From Achromobacter xylosoxidans (GTDB lineage Bacteria; Pseudomonadota; Gammaproteobacteria; Burkholderiales; Burkholderiaceae_B), in assembly GCF_002192695.1 (NCBI RefSeq), contig NZ_MTLG01000115.1:1-64000 (forward strand): DNA of 64,000 nucleotides, in the 5' to 3' direction. Made by a program: the position numbers and the translations under genes. Positions 43,540-52,304 of the stretch are shown piece by piece (within the stretch, counting starts at the first letter, position 1; each line of letters opens with the position of its first letter). The notes under the pieces are model-generated. The model made no database searches, was not told the origin of the DNA, and was given only the letters and a program-made list of their open reading frames with translations.

Positions 43540-44481
43540 ATGCGCGGCATCCTGGAAAAGTACGGCACGGCAATCGCGGGATTGGTCCTGGTGGTTTTCT
43601 TCGCATTGGCAGCCCCGAATTTCGCGGCGCCCAACAATCTTCTGAACATCGCCAAGGAAACCAGCTTCCTGGCCATCATCGCCATCGGCTTCACGCTGGC
43701 GCTGGTCACGGCCGAACTGGACCTGTCCGTGGCCGACGTCGCCAGCCTGGCGGCCGTCGTGACCGGCGCCCTGGTGCATACCGGCCAACCTGTGCTCCTG
43801 GCCATAGGCGCTGGCCTGGGTGTAGGCCTCTTGTGCGGCCTGGTGAACGGCATCGCCGTCACGCGGCTGCGGGTCCCTTCGCTGATCGCGACATTGGGCA
43901 TGGCCGCCATGGCGAGGGGCTTTGCCTTCATGTTGACCGACGGCGTTTCCTATGTGGGCCGCTGGCCTGCCGCATTCACCGACCTGGCGCGCGGCAAGCC
44001 CTTCGGCATTCCCGCCCTGGTGCTGTGGATGCTGGGCGCCGTGCTGCTTGCCTTCTTCCTGGTGAAATGGACCCGTACCGGCGCCCGCATGACCGCCACC
44101 GGCGAGGCCGGTGAATCCGCGCGGCTGGCCGGCATCAACATCCGCGCCATGAAAAGCATGGGCCTGGCGCTGTCCGGCCTGTGCGCGGGGCTGGCGGCCG
44201 TGCTGCTGACATCCAGCCTGTCGTCCGCCGCGCCCAACATGGCCGGCGACTACTTCCTGTACGCCATCGCCGCGGTGCTGCTGGGCATGACCATGTTCAA
44301 CCCCGGCCACGCCAACATACCCGGCACGCTGGTGGCCGCGCTGATCCTCAAGGTGCTGGGCAACGGCCTGGTCCTCATGGGGGCGCCGTATTACGTGCAG
44401 GACATCGTGCTGGGCTTCATCATCATCGCGTCCGTCGCGGTGTCATCGGCCGTGCTGAAGAAAGCGGCCTTCAAATTCTGA
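43540..44481 (+). CDS. Sugar ABC transporter permease (RbsC/FrcC-like)
   Basis: A 313-residue inner-membrane permease of the CUT2 class with about nine hydrophobic segments. Family marks include TFLAIIAIGFTLALVTAELDLSV-type wording (here around residues 44-66: ETSFLAIIAIGFTLALV) and the coupling loop TGEAGESARLAGINIRAMK near 190-208. It probably forms a homodimer pore, as only one permease is present. It is followed by the binding protein and ATPase in the same direction. Confidence 0.88.
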   Translation: MRGILEKYGTAIAGLVLVVFFALAAPNFAAPNNLLNIAKETSFLAIIAIGFTLALVTAELDLSVADVASLAAVVTGALVHTGQPVLLAIGAGLGVGLLCGLVNGIAVTRLRVPSLIATLGMAAMARGFAFMLTDGVSYVGRWPAAFTDLARGKPFGIPALVLWMLGAVLLAFFLVKWTRTGARMTATGEAGESARLAGINIRAMKSMGLALSGLCAGLAAVLLTSSLSSAAPNMAGDYFLYAIAAVLLGMTMFNPGHANIPGTLVAALILKVLGNGLVLMGAPYYVQDIVLGFIIIASVAVSSAVLKKAAFKF

Positions 44482-44500
44482 TCGGAAGGGGAAGAGAACC

Positions 44501-45463
44501 ATGCGTAAATCCTTGATGCGCAACCTGCTGTTGGCCGCGTTTTCCGTGCCGGCCCTGGCCATGGGCGCGGCCGCGCAAGCCTTCGACGTGGGCGTGGTCG
44601 CGTTCCAGATGTCTTCGGAAACCCACGCGCGCGTCGCCAATGCCGCCGCCGAGGCCGCCCGCTCCAAGGGCTGGACCGTGACCCAGTTGAACGCCGAAGG
44701 CTCGCTGCCCAAGCTGGCCGAACAGCTCGACACCCTGGTCAACAAGAAAGTCGACGCCATCGTCATCGCCATGGGCAAGCCCGTGGAAACCGACGCGCAG
44801 CTGCAGGCCGCCAAGGAGAAGGGCATCCCGGTCGTCGGCGTGATGTCCGGCGCCAGCCCCCACATGCTGTTCGACGTCGAGGTCAATGAATACGCCACTG
44901 GCGCCCAGTCCGTGCTCTACATGCTGGGCAAGATGGGCTACCAGGGCAACATCCTGTCCGCCCGCTTCGACGGCAACTCCGGCACCCGCATCCGCGGCAA
45001 GATGCTGGACGCCGTCCTGACCGAGAACACCGCCGTCAAGGACCTGGCCAAGTTCAGCATGGCCCGCACCCAAAGCTGGCGTGACGACGTGCGCAATGGC
45101 ATGCAGGCCCTGCTGCTGCGCCATCAGGGCCAGTTCAAGGGCATCTGGGCTTCGTTCGACGGCCAGGCCTACGTCATCGACGACCTGCTGCAGGCCCAGG
45201 GCATGAAGAAGGGCGACATCACGCTCGTGTCCGTCGACGGCAGCCCGGAGACCTACCGCCGTATCGCCGATCCCAACAGTCTCATCACCGCGACCATGAT
45301 GATTCCCTTCGAGCAGATGGGCACCAAGGCCATCTACGCCATCGACCGGATCGTCGTAAAGAAGGAACCCAGGGAAACCATTGCTGCCGGCCCCTACCTG
45401 TTCATGGACTCCGTCCTGGTCGACGCCAGCAACGTCCAGAAATTCCTGCAACCCGCCAAGTAA
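44501..45463 (+). CDS. Sugar ABC transporter substrate-binding protein (RbsB-like)
   Basis: A 320-residue periplasmic receptor with a signal peptide (NLLLAAFSVPALAMGAAAQA, cleaved about residue 28) and the type I fold of RbsB/LacI (FDVGVVAFQMSSETHARVAN, then LDTLVNKKVDAIVIAMGKPVE). It would deliver a sugar or polyol to the permease. An AAGGGGAAGAG stretch before the ATG gives strong translation, in keeping with the high level needed for a receptor. Confidence 0.9.
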   Translation: MRKSLMRNLLLAAFSVPALAMGAAAQAFDVGVVAFQMSSETHARVANAAAEAARSKGWTVTQLNAEGSLPKLAEQLDTLVNKKVDAIVIAMGKPVETDAQLQAAKEKGIPVVGVMSGASPHMLFDVEVNEYATGAQSVLYMLGKMGYQGNILSARFDGNSGTRIRGKMLDAVLTENTAVKDLAKFSMARTQSWRDDVRNGMQALLLRHQGQFKGIWASFDGQAYVIDDLLQAQGMKKGDITLVSVDGSPETYRRIADPNSLITATMMIPFEQMGTKAIYAIDRIVVKKEPRETIAAGPYLFMDSVLVDASNVQKFLQPAK

Positions 45464-45475
45464 GAGCCAGCAGCC

Positions 45476-46216
45476 ATGACCGCCGCGTTGTCGCTACGCC
45501 AGATCAAAAAGTCGTATGGCGCCGTCGAAGCCCTGAAGGGCGTGGACCTGGACGTGCCCCAGGGCAAGGTCATGGCCATCTGCGGCGACAACGGCGCGGG
45601 CAAGTCCACGCTCATCCGCATCATCTCAGGCGCGCAGGAACCCAGCGGCGGGGCGCTTAGCCTCAACGGCCAGCAGGTCGTGTTCGGCTCGCCCCACGAC
45701 GCCCTGGTGCAAGGCATCGCCACCATCTACCAGGATCTGGCGCTGGCTCCGCGGCTGTCCATCTGGGAGAACATCTTCATGGGCGCCGAGCTGGTGCGGC
45801 GCGTGGGCCCGTTCAGCGTCCTGGACAAGCGCCGCATGGCGCAGGACGCGCGTGGCTACCTGCAACGCCTGTCCGTGCCCATCGACGACATGGACCGGCC
45901 CGTGGAGCGCATGTCCGGCGGCCAGCGCCAGGCCGTCGCCATCGCCCGCGCCCTGCGCTGGGACGCCCGCGTCGTCATCATGGACGAACCCACCGCCGCG
46001 CTGGGCGTCAAGGAAACGGCGCTGGTGCTGAATCTGGTGCGCAAGCTGCGCGAAGAAGGACGCACCGTCATCCTCATCAGCCACAACATGGCTGACGTGG
46101 TGGCGTTGGCGGACCGGGTGGCGATCCTGAAGAGCGGCGCCAAGGTCATCGAGCGCGACGTGGCCGGGTTGGATGCGGATGCGCTGGCGCACATGGTGAT
46201 GACGGGCAAGGAATAG
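45476..46216 (+). CDS. Sugar ABC transporter ATP-binding protein, single-domain (FrcA-like)
   Basis: A 246-residue ATPase with Walker A GDNGAGKST, signature MSGGQRQAVAIARAL, Walker B VVIMDEPTAALG and switch histidine in LISHNM. CUT2 transporters usually use a double-length ATPase of about 500 residues (RbsA); this has only one domain, as in the fructose transporter FrcBCA of rhizobia, so a homodimer is expected. It ends the operon; a bidirectional terminator follows 27 bases after its stop. Confidence 0.9.
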   Translation: MTAALSLRQIKKSYGAVEALKGVDLDVPQGKVMAICGDNGAGKSTLIRIISGAQEPSGGALSLNGQQVVFGSPHDALVQGIATIYQDLALAPRLSIWENIFMGAELVRRVGPFSVLDKRRMAQDARGYLQRLSVPIDDMDRPVERMSGGQRQAVAIARALRWDARVVIMDEPTAALGVKETALVLNLVRKLREEGRTVILISHNMADVVALADRVAILKSGAKVIERDVAGLDADALAHMVMTGKE

Positions 46217-46243
46217 ATTCCTGGCTCGCTCTTTCGAGCAGAC

Positions 46244-46287
46244 AAAAAAAGGCCGACGCCAGGTTCTTCTGGCGGCGGCCTTTTTTC
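46244..46287. terminator. Bidirectional intrinsic terminator
   Basis: A run of A (46244-46250) leads into GGCCG-A-CGCCAG, a six-base loop and CTGGCG-G-CGGCC, then six T (46281-46286). With A and T runs on both sides it can stop the sugar-transport operon on the plus strand and the parvulin gene on the minus strand. Confidence 0.93.
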
Positions 46288-46302
46288 GTATGGCAGCGGG
46301 AC

Positions 46303-46584
46303 TTAGTCCTTGCGGCTGGTCACTTCAACCAAGTGGTAGCCGAACTGGGTCTTCACCGGACCCTGGACCTCGCCGACCGGGGCGCTGAACACCACGGTGT
46401 CGAATTCCTTGACCATCTGGCCCGGACCGAACGTACCCAGGTTGCCACCGTCGCGCGAGGACGGGCAGCTGGAGTTTTCCTTGGCCAGCTGAGCGAAGTC
46501 GGCGCCGTTCTCGATGGCGGTCTTCAGTTCGTTAGCCTTGGCTTCGGTGGAGACGAGGATGTGACGGGCGGAGGCTTGTGCCAT
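46303..46584 (-). CDS. ppiC: Parvulin-type peptidyl-prolyl isomerase (PpiC-like)
   Basis: A 93-residue single-domain cis/trans prolyl isomerase of the parvulin family, the size of E. coli PpiC. Motifs are SARHILVSTEAKANELK, DFAQLAKENSSCPSS, GGNLGTFGPGQMVKEFD and a closing FGYHLVEV. There is no signal peptide, so it acts in the cytoplasm. The start at 46584 has AAGGAG upstream; an in-frame extension to 46632 has no support. It marks the left edge of host-like sequence before the lower-GC island. Confidence 0.93.
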   Translation of the reverse strand: MAQASARHILVSTEAKANELKTAIENGADFAQLAKENSSCPSSRDGGNLGTFGPGQMVKEFDTVVFSAPVGEVQGPVKTQFGYHLVEVTSRKD

Positions 46585-46781
46585 TTGGGAGCTCCTTGCG
46601 GACTTGAATTGGGGAGGGGGAGAGTAACGCATTTGGGGGGAATCCGTGGCTAGCGTAACCTACAGAAATGAACTGGTCTGCAATGTAAGTCTGGAATCTC
46701 AGCGCCAGAGACTCTGTGACCCATTGTTGCGAGATCCTGCGAGCCGATGCGTGGCGCAGTCCACCAAGGAGCTGACTAGTC

Positions 46782-47210
46782 ATGACTGATACGTTGAGTC
46801 CTGCTGATCGCAGTTTGCGTATGTCGAAGATCAGGGCGAAGAATACAAAGCCTGAAATGTTGGTGCGATGCCTCATATACGGGGCGGGCTATCGCTATCG
46901 GCTACATGATGGGCGGATACTTGGAAAGCCGGATCTGGTTTTCAAGCGGCGGCGTAAGTTGATTTTTATTAACGGCTGCTTTTGGCACCGCCATGAAAGC
47001 TGCGTTCTGGCGCGATTTCCAAAGACAAATCAGGAATTTTGGGTAAAAAAGCTGTGCGCGAACAAGGCCCGAGATGAGGGTAACTACGAGAGGTTGAGAA
47101 ATGATGGGTGGGGAGTTTTGGTTGTTTGGGAGTGTGAGCTTCGAGATCCGAAGAAGGTTCTATCGCGTATAGAAGATTTCCTGGGTCCGGCGCGCAAGAA
47201 GGCCTGTTGA
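46782..47210 (+). CDS. vsr: Very short patch repair endonuclease (Vsr)
   Basis: A 142-residue nuclease that nicks beside T:G mismatches left when 5-methylcytosine deaminates. The E. coli Vsr active-site residues line up: D51 in GKPD, the zinc/catalytic cluster C66, W68, H69, H71 in GCFWHRH with a cysteine at 74, and the WEC strand near the end. The cysteine at 74 is one residue later than in E. coli. An AAGGAG lies upstream of the ATG. GC content is visibly lower than in ppiC and it neighbours a cytosine-5 methyltransferase, so it arrived as part of the restriction island. It is convergent with the nuclease gene, 83 bases away. Confidence 0.93.
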   Translation: MTDTLSPADRSLRMSKIRAKNTKPEMLVRCLIYGAGYRYRLHDGRILGKPDLVFKRRRKLIFINGCFWHRHESCVLARFPKTNQEFWVKKLCANKARDEGNYERLRNDGWGVLVVWECELRDPKKVLSRIEDFLGPARKKAC

Positions 47211-47293
47211 CCCAGGATAGCTCTCTTAAACAACCGTTCTAGCAGTGCACCGTTGTCGGCCGACAAGCTTGCTATGTGCTGTTGAGGCTTCAG

Positions 47294-47980
47294 TTACTTG
47301 CCTTCGGCCGCAATAAACTGTCCCGACAAGCATGGTGGCGGCGTGGCAAGATAGGTGGCAGCCTCCTGGAGAATGTGAGCCTGATTTTCGGGGCGCTCTG
47401 CAAGATTCAATGCCCAGTTTCGGCCGGGATGCAGTACATCCCAACGAGGACGCATGCCCGCATGCCTACCTTTGCCAGGATTGTGATTGCCAAATCCATC
47501 GATTAAGGAGTTCCACAGCGGAGTGAATCTGGCGATGATTAGCGACTCACCAAGGGGGATCCAAATGTCGTCAACTACAAGAAAGCGGCAATGGAAGTCT
47601 TTGATATCCAAATTCTGGGCGGCCTTGACGCTGTCAGCGTGCTCTCTCAAACGCTTATGAAGCACCTTTCCCGCAGCTAGCTCTACGTTGGCGCCCATCC
47701 TGGCCCCGGCGGGAACTGCTTTGCCGACGTAGATTGGCCATAGAAATTTGCCATTGTTATTAAGCTGGGAGATCGGTTTGTATGCTTCGAAATCTCCCGT
47801 GTAATAAATGGCGTAAATGCCAGCTCCCTCGAAAACCGGCACATGTGCAAGAGGATGTGCTTCCTTGGTTAGCAAAGCCTCGGCAACGCTTGCTCCGAGG
47901 TTCTTCTTGTCCAAAGGGTTAAACGGAATTACATGACTCGTCACGCTTTCGTCCTTTATTGCTCTTTTCCTGTTTTCCAA
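47294..47980 (-). CDS. Eco29kI-like GIY-YIG restriction endonuclease
   Basis: A 228-residue type II restriction enzyme of the GIY-YIG fold. The site residues known for Eco29kI have counterparts: Y56 in GIYAIYYTG, Y84 in PIYVGKA, R110 and H114 in HKRLREHAD, E145 in PLGESLI and N157 in LWNSLIDGF. Eco29kI cuts CCGCGG; the specificity here could be the same but is not proven. Its start lies 62 bases inside the end of the methyltransferase gene in another frame, so the methylase is made first from a shared message. Confidence 0.88.
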   Translation of the reverse strand: MENRKRAIKDESVTSHVIPFNPLDKKNLGASVAEALLTKEAHPLAHVPVFEGAGIYAIYYTGDFEAYKPISQLNNNGKFLWPIYVGKAVPAGARMGANVELAAGKVLHKRLREHADSVKAAQNLDIKDFHCRFLVVDDIWIPLGESLIIARFTPLWNSLIDGFGNHNPGKGRHAGMRPRWDVLHPGRNWALNLAERPENQAHILQEAATYLATPPPCLSGQFIAAEGK

Positions 47981-49154
47981 TTAGCCGTAGCCCCGCAAGG
48001 GCCAGCTCTTCGGCCACGCTGGCAGCGACACGCTGCGCTAGCATAACTGGAACCGCATTTCCTAGCTGCCGCATGGTTTCAGTCCAGCTACCGTGAAACA
48101 GAAAACCATCAGGAAAGGTTTGGATGCGTGCGCTTTCTCGAACTGTAAAGTATCGGACGCTGCCGTCATCTCGAACCAGCATGTTTTCGCCACCTGGTAC
48201 GCCATGTCCTCCTGCTTTTAGTGTTTTTGCAGGTAGGTCAAGTGGGCTCCCGGTATGCCCTGGATATGTTCGTGCTCCATCCTGGAATACGTGATTCGGC
48301 ATCTTGGATGCAGCCGCCGATTTCGGATCAGGCAGGCCCTGAATGGCGTCTCGGACGGTTCTCCAAGGTAGTACGGAAGGGGTGAGTTCCATTTGGCGTA
48401 GCTTTGCGACGCGCGTCGCGAGGCTTTGGGGCATTGGCGGTGCCTTCACCTTATGGCGCTTCCAGTAGGCTCCGGTCACCCACTGGTCATGCAGAAGAGC
48501 GTCATAGCTATGCGTCTCTTCTGGGAAAGACCAGTTGGTGTCGAGGTCGTCGCGAAAACCAATGATGAAAACCCGTTCGCGTTTTTGAGGAACTCCATAG
48601 TTGGCTGCGTTGAGGAGCTTGGAGAACACGTTATAGGTGCGCCCCTTTCCTTTTCGTTTTCCGGACTTGCGTTCTGCCTGCAGACGCGAGAGATGGTCTG
48701 CCCAGTCTTCGTCCTTAAGTGGCGGAACCTCAGGAAACTCGAGTTGGAGCTTTATGTAGGCGAAGTAGTTGGCGAACGATGCACGCGTCAAGCCCTTCAC
48801 GTTTTCAACAATGAATGCCTTTGGTCTTAGACTGCGGAGAATCTCGACGGTCGCGGGGAACATGTCCCGATTGTCCGCATGAGCTTTGTGCTTCCCCCCA
48901 ATGGAAAAGGGCTGGCACGGGGGGCCTCCGGCCAACAGCTCAATGTCTTGAGGAATGGACGCCCAATCGAAGTGTCGAACATCGCCTTCGTGCAACGTCC
49001 AGTCAGCGAGCAGCGGATAACCGCGTCTTTGGTTCTCACGGACCGTATCACACGCCCATTTGTCCCATTCCACTACCGCGAGATGTTCAAAGCCTGCGAT
49101 TTCGCAGCCCATCGCCAGTCCGCCCGCCCCGGCGAATAGCTCTACTGATTTCAT
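47919..49154 (-). CDS. DNA (cytosine-5) methyltransferase of the restriction-modification system
   Basis: A 411-residue C5-methyltransferase that protects host DNA from the neighbouring nuclease. Motif I is ELFAGAGGLAMG (5-16), motif IV GGPPCQPFS with catalytic C80, motif VI VENVKG, motif VIII QKRERVFIIG and motifs IX-X RIQTFPDGFLF and MRQLGNAVPV. The target-recognition part lies between VIII and IX. The ATG at 49154 begins directly at motif I; a longer reading to 49220 has no ribosome binding site. The gene overlaps the nuclease gene by 62 bases and comes first in the operon. Confidence 0.93.
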   Translation of the reverse strand: MKSVELFAGAGGLAMGCEIAGFEHLAVVEWDKWACDTVRENQRRGYPLLADWTLHEGDVRHFDWASIPQDIELLAGGPPCQPFSIGGKHKAHADNRDMFPATVEILRSLRPKAFIVENVKGLTRASFANYFAYIKLQLEFPEVPPLKDEDWADHLSRLQAERKSGKRKGKGRTYNVFSKLLNAANYGVPQKRERVFIIGFRDDLDTNWSFPEETHSYDALLHDQWVTGAYWKRHKVKAPPMPQSLATRVAKLRQMELTPSVLPWRTVRDAIQGLPDPKSAAASKMPNHVFQDGARTYPGHTGSPLDLPAKTLKAGGHGVPGGENMLVRDDGSVRYFTVRESARIQTFPDGFLFHGSWTETMRQLGNAVPVMLAQRVAASVAEELALAGLRLIGKQEKSNKGRKRDESCNSV

Positions 49155-49680
49155 GTTGGCGACCTTGTTTGATCCACAATTACTGTACGTATGGACAGTG
49201 TATCGTCTAGCGGCAGGCACGCAAAGATAGCTGCGGTAAGTACGTAGCTATGTGGATCAGGTGGAAATTTGCGTGCGCCTTAGCCCGCTTGGGGGCTCGG
49301 GGAATGTAGCACGGATCACTAGCCACTTTTGAGGCTTGCCAAGACGGACTCGTAGTCATTTGATGCGCGTGTTCCCAGGTCTTTGCTGGCTTAGACTCGG
49401 GGGCGTGCTTCTCATACAAACTGCGCCAAGAGCTGTTGACATCGTGCCGAAATCTACTTAGGCCAATCGGTCACCAGAGAGGCGCTTACCTGTGGCCCTA
49501 ACCCCAAGCGCGCTGGAGCAAGCGGCAATTCCTGACCCAGACGGCGGGTGACGGCATCTGACGGCCGTGCAGTGGTGCAGTCGAGGTGGGGCCGTCGAAC
49601 GCCCTGTGATTGGCTCGTCGGTCAGCCGGTTTGGCGTAATGATTAACGGTGTCGCTCGGTCAAGCGACGATAGGCAACCC
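49155..49680. other. Right flank of the restriction island, no gene
   Basis: These 526 bases separate the methyltransferase start from the M81 peptidase stop. A dyad ACTGT (49182-49186) / ACAGT (49195-49199) lies 27 bases ahead of the methyltransferase ATG, where a control site would act. The rest shows no convincing gene: short frames of up to about 70 residues have no family resemblance. No integrase, insertion sequence or clear direct repeat was seen. Confidence 0.6.
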
Positions 49681-51126
49681 TTACTCATCAATCGGCCACT
49701 TCGGCCGACTCACTCGCCGATATGGCAACCCATTCAAATCCAGCGTCGCCGACCCCGGAGCATCCGCAAACACCACATGCTGCGCCACCTTGGCGAACGA
49801 CGCCTGGAAGTGCTGCGCCGACTTCACCACGATCAGCGCCTTCTCCTCCAGCCGGCAGCCGAGCTGGGTGAAGACATCGATATCCATGGCCTGGGCCCGT
49901 ACCGTGATCAGCACAATCTCAACGCCATCCGCCTCGACCAAGGCGGAATTCCCTACGACAGCGGGCGATCCAGACAAGCCCGTCATGACCATGTCCGGCA
50001 CCAGCGCCTTGACCGTGCACATCAGGTCTAGAGGCTCGCCAGACAGGGGGCTGATCTTGCCCCCTATGCGCAAGGGCAAGCGCGCACCCACGCCAGCACT
50101 GAAGGCGATACGGACGGCAATCGGGTCCCACATGGGGCCGATCGCCACATTGCGCACGCCCCTTTCCAGCAGACGCCGTAGCAGAAAGGTGGAGTCGCCC
50201 GCGCCGCCGCCGCCCGGGTTGTCGGCCGCATCGGCGATGACGACCGGCGTTGCGCCAAATGCCACAGCCTGATCAATGGCTTCGTCCGGTTTGGGGTAGA
50301 CGGGCGTCAATACTTCGCGCATGCCGATCAGCTCGTCGGCCAGACGCCGCGCCAATTGCTGGGCGGCTCGGGCGTCGCCATCGGCATAGACCAGCAGCTT
50401 GGTCCCCATGTCGGGCACATCGCCCCAGGCGAAGCTGTGCACCACGGAAACGGAGAGTATGCCGTCCCGGCCTTCCAGCGCGCTGATGCGGTCTATGTAG
50501 CTGCGCGCCGGCTCTTGCGGCGTGCGTATGGTGACGACCATACCGCAGTCGACAACGGCAGCCACCGGGGCGATGCGGCGTTCGACGATCCCCGCGCAGA
50601 AGTCCACCAATTCCAACGCGCGCTCACGGATATCGGTGTGGGGATATTCCTTGTAGGCGACCAGCATATCGGCGTTGGCCACCATGGCGTCCGACAGGTG
50701 GCAGTGCGGATCCAGCTCCGCGCCCACGACGACATCCGCGCCGACGATGGTGCGGATGCGCGTCAGCAGGTCGCCCTCGCAGTCCTCGTAGCCGTCAGCC
50801 ACCATCGCCCCATGCAGGCCCAGCACCACCATGTCGACGGGCAGCGCTTGCCGTAGGTCGCGCAGTAGTTCATCGCGCAGCGTCTCGTAAGCGTGGCGCG
50901 TGGTGATGCCGCCGGGCTGGGCGCCGGCGGCCATGCCTTCGATCACGGTCCAGCCGTGTTGCGCGCCGCGCTGGCGCGCTGCCCACAGAGGTCCGCTGAA
51001 GATGGTCATCTCGGGAGGATGGGTACCGGCGGGGTAATAGCCCCGGTCGGCGAAGTCATCCAGCGAGGTGGGCAGCGGAGCGAACGTATTGGTTTCCGTG
51101 GACAGCGAACCGGTGAAAACGCGCAT
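49681..51126 (-). CDS. M81 family metallopeptidase (MlrC-like)
   Basis: A 481-residue zinc peptidase related to microcystinase MlrC. Likely metal-site motifs are LGLHGAMVADGYEDCEGD, ELDPHCHLSD and YKEYPHTD; the N-terminus RVFTGSLSTETNTFAP and the late ADNPGGGGAGDST loop are family marks. MlrC breaks linear peptides in microcystin degradation, but most M81 members have unknown peptide or amide substrates. It lies 11 bases after a Bug receptor gene, so receptor and peptidase probably serve the same compound. Codon composition is host-like, so it is not part of the restriction island. Confidence 0.88.
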   Translation of the reverse strand: MRVFTGSLSTETNTFAPLPTSLDDFADRGYYPAGTHPPEMTIFSGPLWAARQRGAQHGWTVIEGMAAGAQPGGITTRHAYETLRDELLRDLRQALPVDMVVLGLHGAMVADGYEDCEGDLLTRIRTIVGADVVVGAELDPHCHLSDAMVANADMLVAYKEYPHTDIRERALELVDFCAGIVERRIAPVAAVVDCGMVVTIRTPQEPARSYIDRISALEGRDGILSVSVVHSFAWGDVPDMGTKLLVYADGDARAAQQLARRLADELIGMREVLTPVYPKPDEAIDQAVAFGATPVVIADAADNPGGGGAGDSTFLLRRLLERGVRNVAIGPMWDPIAVRIAFSAGVGARLPLRIGGKISPLSGEPLDLMCTVKALVPDMVMTGLSGSPAVVGNSALVEADGVEIVLITVRAQAMDIDVFTQLGCRLEEKALIVVKSAQHFQASFAKVAQHVVFADAPGSATLDLNGLPYRRVSRPKWPIDE

Positions 51127-51137
51127 GGTACGAGTGC

Positions 51138-52112
51138 TTAGTCCGCGGTGGCGCCGGAGGCCTTGACCACGTCGGCGTACTTGGCGATTTCGGAAGCGAC
51201 GTGCTGGCGCAGTTCTTCGGTCGTGCCGCCGCCGGGGGTGGCGACCATGCCGGCGAGCTTTTCCTGGATGTCCTTCTCTGCCAGGATCGCGTTGACTTCC
51301 TTGTTCAGCTTTTCCACGATGCCGGCGGGCGTGCCGGTGGGTGCGAACAGCGCGTACCAGGACGTCATTTCGTAACCCTTGACGGTCGCGTCGATGGTGG
51401 GGATTTCGGGCGCGAAGGGTTGGACGGCAGCGCTGGTGACGCCCAGCGCGCGCAGCTTGCCACCTTGGATGAGCTGCATGACGGAAGGCGCGGTGTCGAA
51501 CATCACCTGGATGCGGCCGGCCATCAGGTCGGTGAGGGCGGGCGCGCTGCCCTTGTACTGCACGTGTTCCATCTGCACGCCGGTCATCATCTTGAACAGT
51601 TCCGCCGACAGGCGCGTGGACGAGCCCGCGCCGGACGAGGCGAAGAAGATGTTCTTGGGGTTGGCTCGGGCGTAGTCGATGAACTCCTGCACGGTCTTGG
51701 CCGGCACGGTGTTGTTCACCACCATGATGTTGGGGAAGCGCGTCAGCAGCGCCACCGGCGCGAAGTCCTTCTGGAAGTCGAAGGACAGTTCCTTGTAGAG
51801 CGACACGTTGATGGTGCTGGCGTTCGAGCCCAGCAGGATGGTGTAGCCGTCGTTGGGCGAGCGCGCCACGGTGGCGGCGGCGATGTTGCTGGCGGCGCCC
51901 GGACGGTTTTCGACCACGAAGGTCTGGCCCAGCTTGTCCGACAGGCGGCCGGCGATCAGCCGCGCCACGGCGTCGGACGAGCCGCCCGGCGCGTAGCCGA
52001 CCACGACCTTGACGGGCTTGCTCGGGTAGGCGGCTTCCGGCGAGGCGAATGCGGCCTGTTGACTGAACACGCTCAGGGTTGCGGCAGCGAGGATCGAAGC
52101 GAAGAGTTTCAT
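51138..52112 (-). CDS. Bug-family tripartite tricarboxylate transporter substrate-binding protein
   Basis: A 324-residue periplasmic receptor (TctC/Bug family, greatly expanded in Bordetella and Achromobacter). The signal peptide is cleaved near residue 23 (QQAAFA), followed by YPSKPVKVVVGYAPGGSSDAVAR and VVENRPGAASNIAA, the Bug ligand-loop motifs. No TctA/TctB membrane partners are beside it. It precedes the M81 peptidase gene by 11 bases and is divergent from a LysR gene. Confidence 0.92.
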   Translation of the reverse strand: MKLFASILAAATLSVFSQQAAFASPEAAYPSKPVKVVVGYAPGGSSDAVARLIAGRLSDKLGQTFVVENRPGAASNIAAATVARSPNDGYTILLGSNASTINVSLYKELSFDFQKDFAPVALLTRFPNIMVVNNTVPAKTVQEFIDYARANPKNIFFASSGAGSSTRLSAELFKMMTGVQMEHVQYKGSAPALTDLMAGRIQVMFDTAPSVMQLIQGGKLRALGVTSAAVQPFAPEIPTIDATVKGYEMTSWYALFAPTGTPAGIVEKLNKEVNAILAEKDIQEKLAGMVATPGGGTTEELRQHVASEIAKYADVVKASGATAD

Positions 52113-52304
52113 GCTTTAAGGCTCGAAATGGGCGTTACCTCGCATTGCCGCCGCCGCTGGTTTCCAGCTTGCGGCTCGCAACCGAGCGGATTTGAAAGTA
52201 CGCGCATTATTCGCAATCGCAGCCCTGTAAATCAATGTAAGCTGCGAGGAAGTTTGTTGCCAAAAAGGCAACGATTTGAAGAAATCGTAGAAAAGGGGAC
52301 AAGC

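Noticed and set aside
49207-49419. 70-residue minus-strand frame beside the methyltransferase gene, as a possible controller (C) protein
   Set aside because: No helix-turn-helix pattern can be seen and it lacks a ribosome binding site.
49668-49731. Imperfect repeat of about 12 bases (GATAGGCAACCC / GATATGGCAACCC) as attachment sites of the restriction island
   Set aside because: Both copies lie on the right side of the island, one inside the M81 gene; no copy was found on the left side near 46600-46780.
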